From VRUE01 sp963745915 (GTDB lineage: Bacteria; Actinomycetota; Thermoleophilia; Solirubrobacterales; 70-9): 64,000 bases of DNA. Positions 58,743 through 64,000 of this stretch are shown here, piece by piece. The notes beneath the pieces were generated by a model. The model searched no databases and had not been told where the DNA came from. It was given only the letters and a program-made list of their open reading frames with translations. The stretch is from assembly GCA_963745915.1 (NCBI GenBank), contig CAVUZA010000002.1:930001-994000 (forward strand). The letters are read 5' to 3'. How positions within the stretch are numbered: position 1 is the first letter of the stretch; each line of letters begins with the position of its first letter. The position numbers and the translations under genes are program-made.

Positions 58743-61700
58743 TCAGTCCGCGAGTTGCTCCTGCCCGGGTGCTTCCTCAGCTGGGGTGGACTCGTCGTCG
58801 ACTACGAGGGCTACGGCGGAGACTCGGTCCTCCTCCTTCATGTTCATCACCCGCACGCCCTGCGTGGCGCGGCCCATCTGCGAGATGCCGCCGGCTTCGG
58901 TGCGCTGCACCATGCCGTTCTGGGAGATGAAGAGGAGGTCCTGGTGCTCGCGGACGATCAGGGCGCCGGCCAGGCCGCCCTTCTTCGCCGTCAGCTTCGC
59001 GGTCAGCACGCCCTTGCCGCCGCGTCCCTTGACCGGGTACTCGGAGACCGAGGTGCGCTTGCCGTAGCCGTTCTCGGTGACGACGAAGAGCTCGGCGTCG
59101 TCGCGGGCGACATCCATCGCCAGCACCCGGTTTGGGGCGCCGTCGATCTTGGCGCTGACGTTCATCCCCTTGACGCCGCTGGTGTCGCGGCCCATCGGCC
59201 GGGAGGCGGACTCGTTGAAGCGCACCGAGTGCCCCGACTTGGAGACGAGCAGGATGTCGTCCTCGCCCGAGGTGAGGCGGACGCCGACCAGCTCGTCGTT
59301 GTCGCGGATCTTGATCGCGATGATCCCGTCGGCGCGGATCGGTGTGTTGTAGGCCTTGAACTCGGTCTTCTTGACCAGGCCGCCGGCGGTCGCGAAGACC
59401 AGGTACTTGTTCTCGCTGAAGTCGCGGGTGGGGATCACCGCGGTCACCTTCTCGCCCTCGCGCAGGGGCAGGACGTTGACCAGGGCACGGCCTTTCGCGG
59501 TCCGCGCGCCCTCCGGCAGCTCGTAGACCTTGAGCCGGTAGACCTTGCCGCGGTTGGTGAAGAAGAGCAGGAAGTCGTGGGTCGAGCAGATGTGCAGGTG
59601 CTCGATGTAGTCGTCCTCCTTGAGGTCCATGCCCATCACCCCGCGGCCGCCGCGGCGCTGCTGGCGGTAGGTGGCCAGCGGCAGACGCTTGGCGTAGCCG
59701 GAGTGGGTGATCGAGATCACCATCTGCTGGTCGGCGATCATGTCCTCGATGTTCATGTCGCCCTCGAAGTGGGTGATCTCGGTGCGCCGCTCGTCGCCGT
59801 AGCGCTTGTCGATCTCGTCCAGCTCCTCGACGATCACGGCGTCGATCCGGGCCGGGTCGCCGAGGATCGCGCGCAGCTCGGCGATCCTCGCCAGCAGCTC
59901 CTCGTGCTCCTCGCGGACCTTGTCGGACTCGAGCGCGGTGAGGCGGGCGAGGCGCATGTCGAGGATCGCCTGGGCCTGCTCGGCGGAGAGCTCGAAGCGC
60001 TCGATCAGGCCCGACTTGGCGGCGTCGGTGTCGGCCGAGCCGCGGATCAGCTCGATCACCGCGTCGAGGTTGTCGAGCGCGATCAGCAACCCCTCGAGGA
60101 TGTGGGCGCGGGCCTCGGCGCGAGCCAGCTCGTGCTGGGTGCGGCGGATCACGACCTCGCGCTGGTGGCTGACGTAGTGGCCGATCATCTGGCGCAGGCC
60201 GAGTGACTTCGGCACGCCGTCGACCAGGGCGACCATGTTGATGCCGAAGGTGCTCTGCATCGCGGTCCGCTTGTAGAGCTGGTTGAGCACGACCTCGGGC
60301 GGGTCGCCGCCGCGCTTGGTCTCGATCACCAGGCGCATGCCGGAGCGGTCGGACTCGTCGCGCAGATCGGAGATCCCGGTGATCTTCTTGTCGCGGACGA
60401 GGTCGGCGATCTTGGTGATCAGCCCCCCTTCGCCGCCCTTCTTGACCATGAAGGGCAGCTCGGTGACGACGATCGCGTCGCGGCCGCCCTTGAGCGGCTC
60501 GACGTGGGCGCGGGCCCGGATCCGCACCGAGGCGCGGCCTTTGTCGTAGGCGTCGGCGATCCCTTCCGGGCTCATCAGGCCGCCGCCGGGGAAGTCGGGC
60601 CCCTTGACGTGCTCCATCAGCCCGGCGAGGTCGATCTCGGGGTTGGCGAGGTAGGCCTTGACCGCGCCGATCGTCTCGCTCAGGTTGTGCGGCGGGATGT
60701 TGGTCGCCATCCCCACCGCGATCCCCGACGAGCCGTTGACCAGCAGGTTCGGGAAGCGCGCCGGCAGCACCAGCGGCTCGTTCAGCGATTCGTCGTAGTT
60801 CGGCCCCCACTCCACCGTGTCGGCCTCGATGTCGCGCAGCATCTCGGTAGAGAGCCGCGCCAGCCGCGCCTCGGTGTTGTGACTCACGAAGCCGTTGGTG
60901 AGGAAGGAGTGATCCTCCGTGTCCACGCGAAGCGAGTACACCGGCTGGACCCCGGCGTCGAGCACCGACTCGACTTCGGCGTAGAAATAGTCGCCGGTGA
61001 CCAGCGGTGAAACCGTGTCGCGCACCTCGGGTGACTTGATCCGCTCCATGATCGCCGTGCCGCCTTGCTCCCAGCGCTCGATCCGGTCGACGTTGTGGCG
61101 GTTGAGCCAGTCACGGTCGGACCACGGCGACCCACAGTCAGAGCGGATGTAAGTTGCCATGTACGGGACGTGGTCATGGCTAAGCGCGCGGCTCTGCTTA
61201 GGGATGGTCTTGAGATCCCGCTCCAGCTTTCTCTGCTTGGCGCCGATAAATCCGACCGCGGCGGAGAAGATCCGGGCGTCACGGCGATTGGTGATGACGA
61301 GCTTGAGCTCGTCGTGCTCATAGCGGCACAGACGCGACACGACGCCCGCCTCCAGCAGCAGGATCTGCACGTCCTGTGCGAGCTGCTCGCTGTACGTCGA
61401 GTAGGAGATCTGCACCGTGTTACGTGGCAGCAGCGAGGAGGAGCCATCGCCCGTGAACAGAGCCGCCAAGAATGCGCGCTTGAGGGCCGGTCCTCCGCGC
61501 CAGATGAACTCGGGAACACGCTTCTCCCTCGCCCTCCCCCCTATCTCGATGAGCGGGCTAGCCCGCAGAGAGCCGAGATTCTGAATATCGAGCTCGAGCA
61601 GGAGGCTGCCCGACGCGATCGTCCGCGCTGACACGTAACGAGGGCCACCGACTATCGCGTCATACGCCGCGACAACATCCTCGAAGAAGTCCGGGTCCAC

Positions 61701-62510
61701 GTTGTTGAAGCCAGCACGGCTGGTCCCGATCCAGCCCTCGGAGACGAAGGCGCCGGCAAGAAGAGCGAGGGCACGGTCAGAGTCAGTCAACTCCTCGCTC
61801 GCGTCCTGAGGAGTCCTGGAGATCAGCACCCGGTCGCCAGGCTGGATCTCGTCCAGGAGCTTCCACAGCAGCAGGGGAACGCCGGCCATGTCGACGAGGC
61901 AGAGGACGGGGTGGTTGCGGGTTCCGGTCAGCTCGTGCCCCTGCGCGGTGCGCAACCTGAGCGTCGGGTGCTCGCCCGAGTGAAAGAGCTTGGACGCCTT
62001 GACTGGACGGCCGAGACGGTCGAGGACCTCGAGGTCGACGTCGTTGTCCGTCTCCGGCTCGGCGCCGGGAACGAGATCGGCGATCCGCATGGTTCCCCGC
62101 GCCGTGGCCACACGGGTATCGCCGGCGACGCAGTACCTCATCGCCGCTGGTGGGTCGTCGTCGATCGAGCCGAAGTTGCCCTGGCCGTCGACCAGCATGT
62201 AGCGCAGGGAGAAGTCCTGGGCCATGCGGGCGAGGGTGTCGTAGATCGCGCTGTCGCCGTGGGGGTGGTATTTCCCCATCACCTCGCCGACGATCGTCGC
62301 CGACTTGCGGTAGGGCCGGTTGGGCTGCAGGGCGAGGTCGTGCATCGCGTAGAGCACCCGCCGGTGGACCGGCTTGAGCCCGTCGCGCACGTCGGGCAGG
62401 GCGCGGCCGACGATCACGCTCATCGCGTAGTCGAGATACGACGAGCGCATCTCGTTGGTCAGCTCGCGCTCCTCGATCCGCCCCCCGGTCAGCGCTTCCG
62501 CTCCCTCCAC
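58743..62510 (-). CDS. gyrA: DNA gyrase subunit A with in-frame intein
   Basis: 1255 aa precursor; 836 aa after removing the intein. GyrA N-terminal winged helix: RSSYLDYAMSVIVGRALPDV, GKYHPHGDSAIYDTLARMAQ, DPPAAMRY with catalytic Tyr126 directly before the intein; the host continues TEARLARLS. C-terminal beta-pinwheel with GyrA box QRRGGRG. Cuts and rejoins DNA with GyrB to add negative supercoils. The GTG start lies 19 bases after the gyrB stop, giving a gyrB-gyrA operon. Confidence 0.97.
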   Translation of the reverse strand: MEGAEALTGGRIEERELTNEMRSSYLDYAMSVIVGRALPDVRDGLKPVHRRVLYAMHDLALQPNRPYRKSATIVGEVMGKYHPHGDSAIYDTLARMAQDFSLRYMLVDGQGNFGSIDDDPPAAMRYCVAGDTRVATARGTMRIADLVPGAEPETDNDVDLEVLDRLGRPVKASKLFHSGEHPTLRLRTAQGHELTGTRNHPVLCLVDMAGVPLLLWKLLDEIQPGDRVLISRTPQDASEELTDSDRALALLAGAFVSEGWIGTSRAGFNNVDPDFFEDVVAAYDAIVGGPRYVSARTIASGSLLLELDIQNLGSLRASPLIEIGGRAREKRVPEFIWRGGPALKRAFLAALFTGDGSSSLLPRNTVQISYSTYSEQLAQDVQILLLEAGVVSRLCRYEHDELKLVITNRRDARIFSAAVGFIGAKQRKLERDLKTIPKQSRALSHDHVPYMATYIRSDCGSPWSDRDWLNRHNVDRIERWEQGGTAIMERIKSPEVRDTVSPLVTGDYFYAEVESVLDAGVQPVYSLRVDTEDHSFLTNGFVSHNTEARLARLSTEMLRDIEADTVEWGPNYDESLNEPLVLPARFPNLLVNGSSGIAVGMATNIPPHNLSETIGAVKAYLANPEIDLAGLMEHVKGPDFPGGGLMSPEGIADAYDKGRASVRIRARAHVEPLKGGRDAIVVTELPFMVKKGGEGGLITKIADLVRDKKITGISDLRDESDRSGMRLVIETKRGGDPPEVVLNQLYKRTAMQSTFGINMVALVDGVPKSLGLRQMIGHYVSHQREVVIRRTQHELARAEARAHILEGLLIALDNLDAVIELIRGSADTDAAKSGLIERFELSAEQAQAILDMRLARLTALESDKVREEHEELLARIAELRAILGDPARIDAVIVEELDEIDKRYGDERRTEITHFEGDMNIEDMIADQQMVISITHSGYAKRLPLATYRQQRRGGRGVMGMDLKEDDYIEHLHICSTHDFLLFFTNRGKVYRLKVYELPEGARTAKGRALVNVLPLREGEKVTAVIPTRDFSENKYLVFATAGGLVKKTEFKAYNTPIRADGIIAIKIRDNDELVGVRLTSGEDDILLVSKSGHSVRFNESASRPMGRDTSGVKGMNVSAKIDGAPNRVLAMDVARDDAELFVVTENGYGKRTSVSEYPVKGRGGKGVLTAKLTAKKGGLAGALIVREHQDLLFISQNGMVQRTEAGGISQMGRATQGVRVMNMKEEDRVSAVALVVDDESTPAEEAPGQEQLAD
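60876..62132 (-). mobile_element. GyrA intein with LAGLIDADG homing endonuclease
   Basis: 419 residues (host positions 127-545). Begins Cys1 (CVAGDTRVAT); splicing block B TGTRNHPVLCL (about 69-79); endonuclease motifs LALLAGAFVSEGW (about 122-134) and FLAALFTGDGS (about 221-231); block F VYSLRVDTEDHSFLTNG; ends FVSHN with Thr as +1 residue. All splicing residues are present, as are the acidic residues in both LAGLIDADG motifs (Glu in one, Asp in the other). Same site as the mycobacterial GyrA intein, after the catalytic Tyr. Confidence 0.95.
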
Positions 62511-62529
62511 TCAGATCACCCCGCCTTCG

Positions 62530-64000
62530 CTACACATCTAGAAACCTGACCTCTTTGGCGTGGCGTTCTATGAACGCCTTGCGCGGCTCGACCTTGTCGC
62601 CCATCAGGTCGGTGAAGATCCGCTCGGCCATCGCCGCGTCGTCGATCTGCACCCGCTCCAGGGTCCGGGTCGCCGGGTCCATCGTCGTTTCGCGCAGCTG
62701 TTCGGCGTTCATCTCGCCGAGGCCCTTGAAGCGCTGCATGGAGACGCCCTGACGGGCCAGCTCGAGCACGGCGCGGCGCAGCTCCTCGAAGGACTCGGCG
62801 GTGCGCGACTTCTTGTCGAGCGCCAGGGCGAAGGGCGGTTTGCCGACCTGCTTGAGCAGCTCGGCGTGCGATTCGACCAGGCGCCGGTAGTCGTTGGACT
62901 CGAACAGGTCGCGGGAGAGCTCGAAGGTGCGGGCGAGGCCGTCGCGGCGCTGCACCGCCCGGATCGTGATCGCCTCGCCCGACTCCGAGGCGAGCTCGGT
63001 TTCGAACGGCTGCGACTCGTCGGCGCCGGCTTCGACCAGCTTCTTCAGCCCCTGCAGCGAGACGACCTCTTCGTCGAGGATCTCCGACTCGCCGAGGAAG
63101 CGGACCAGCTCGTGGCCGAAGCGGGCCTGCAGCGAGTCGGCCCAGCCCTCGTTCTCCTTCAGCCGCCGGTTGAAGCGCTGCCAGCGCGTCGCGGTCAGCT
63201 TGTGCGACTCGCCGGCGGCGTCGGTCAGCCCGACCTGCTCGAGCTTGTCGCGCAGCAGCAGCTCTTCCAGCTCGGACTCCTTCTCGACGTAAGTCTCCTG
63301 CTTGCCGTTCTTCAGCTTGTAGAGCGGCGGCTTGGCGATGTAGACGTAGCCGGCCTCGATCAACTCCGGCATCTCGCGGTAGAGGAAGGTCAGCACCAGG
63401 GTGCGGATGTGGGCGCCGTCGACGTCGGCGTCGGTCATCAGCACGACCTTGTGGTAGCGCGCCTCTTTGACATCGAACTCCTCGCGGATCCCGGTGCCGA
63501 CGGCGGTGATCAGCGCCTGGATCTCCTGGTTGGAGAGGACCTTGTCGATCCGCGCCTTCTCGACGTTGATGATCTTGCCGCGCAGCGGCAGGACCGCCTG
63601 CGTGTTGCGGTCGCGGCCCTGCTTCGCCGAGCCGCCGGCGGAGTCACCCTCGACGATGAACAACTCGGCCAGGGCCGGGTCGCGCACCGTGCAGTCGGCG
63701 AGCTTGCCGGGCAGGGTCGAGTTCTCCAGCGCCGACTTGCGCCGGGTCAGGTCGCGGGCCTTGCGCGCCGCCTGGCGGGCGCGGGCGGCGTCGACGGCCT
63801 TGCCGACGATCCGTTTCGCCTCGCCCGGGTTCTCCTCGAAGAACTCGCCCAGCTTGCGGTTGACCGACTCCTTGACCAGGCCCTCGATCGGCGGGTTGCC
63901 GAGCTTGGTCTTGGTCTGGCCCTCGAACTGCGGGTCCTGGAGCTTGACCGAGATCACCGCCGTCAGCCCCTCGCGCACGTCGTCGCCGGTCAGGTTCTCG
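62530..64000 (-). CDS. gyrB: DNA gyrase subunit B, 3' part (runs off the window)
   Basis: About 489 C-terminal residues; the frame is open to the edge (ENLTGDDVREGLTAVISVK). TOPRIM motifs: FIVEGDSAGGSAKQGRDR, LPLRGKIINVEKAR, LMTDADVDGAHIRTLVLTF. C-terminal QRFKGLGEMNAEQL and DDAAMAERIF. The missing part holds the ATPase domain. No intein in this part. Forms the operon with gyrA. Confidence 0.96.
   Translation of the reverse strand, partial: ENLTGDDVREGLTAVISVKLQDPQFEGQTKTKLGNPPIEGLVKESVNRKLGEFFEENPGEAKRIVGKAVDAARARQAARKARDLTRRKSALENSTLPGKLADCTVRDPALAELFIVEGDSAGGSAKQGRDRNTQAVLPLRGKIINVEKARIDKVLSNQEIQALITAVGTGIREEFDVKEARYHKVVLMTDADVDGAHIRTLVLTFLYREMPELIEAGYVYIAKPPLYKLKNGKQETYVEKESELEELLLRDKLEQVGLTDAAGESHKLTATRWQRFNRRLKENEGWADSLQARFGHELVRFLGESEILDEEVVSLQGLKKLVEAGADESQPFETELASESGEAITIRAVQRRDGLARTFELSRDLFESNDYRRLVESHAELLKQVGKPPFALALDKKSRTAESFEELRRAVLELARQGVSMQRFKGLGEMNAEQLRETTMDPATRTLERVQIDDAAMAERIFTDLMGDKVEPRKAFIERHAKEVRFLDV

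Overview
The window is 64 kb of high-GC DNA from a free-living actinobacterium. Several features point to the Actinomycetota, and from memory of those genomes most likely the Thermoleophilia/Solirubrobacterales: an fha-pstP-ftsW-pbpA-pknB division cluster, many TetR paralogs, large secreted NHL and collagen-like proteins, and probable leaderless promoters. The taxon is an inference; no rRNA or certain tRNA is present.

Layout. (1) 1-15.7 kb: two copies of a surface-protein module, each a collagen-like protein followed by an NHL/beta-propeller protein. The second copy also has a large secreted protein. Between them lie a HipBA module, a DUF480 gene, a nucleotidyltransferase toxin-antitoxin pair, pyrE and a TetR gene. 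(2) 15.2-15.7 kb: a gene-free, highly structured stretch with a tRNA-like fold and a terminator. (3) 15.7-23.6 kb: a regulator island with eight TetR domains in seven genes (one gene is a tandem fusion), a VapBC module and a UDP-glucose dehydrogenase gene broken by four frameshifts. (4) 23.6-28.6 kb: a crotonase, a patatin/Vps62-like fusion, a metF-type reductase and a DUF3105 membrane protein. (5) 28.6-41.8 kb: surface polysaccharide assembly, with a FemAB-like transferase, GNAT, initiating sugar transferase, three glycosyltransferases, flippase, O-antigen-ligase-like protein, LytR_C protein, CapD-type dehydratase, DedA and UppP. (6) 41.8-47 kb: a Fic protein with its catalytic His replaced, purM, a Vps62-like protein and a Ser/Thr kinase. 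(7) 47-57 kb: the wall-growth/division operon ddl-pknB-pbpA-ftsW-pstP-fhaB-fhaA-kinase, all on the minus strand. (8) 57-64 kb: CARDB protein, pheA, HNH protein, gyrA with a full-length intein, and the 3' part of gyrB.

The most unusual signals are long, nearly perfect palindromes. Two lie in frame inside one FemAB-like gene and one inside the O-antigen-ligase gene. Related long hairpins form the ends of neighbouring genes and sit between convergent genes. The coding ones behave like in-frame palindromic insertions, comparable in behaviour to Rickettsia palindromic elements, and some share a short core.

Caution on sequence quality: about 19 frameshifts can be placed, roughly 15 of them single-base insertions. 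They cluster in 21.8-23.4 kb and 52.3-55.6 kb, including genes that should be essential. Several of these frames stay open by chance, so automatic translation gives proteins with nonsense middles. Sequencing error is more likely than gene decay.
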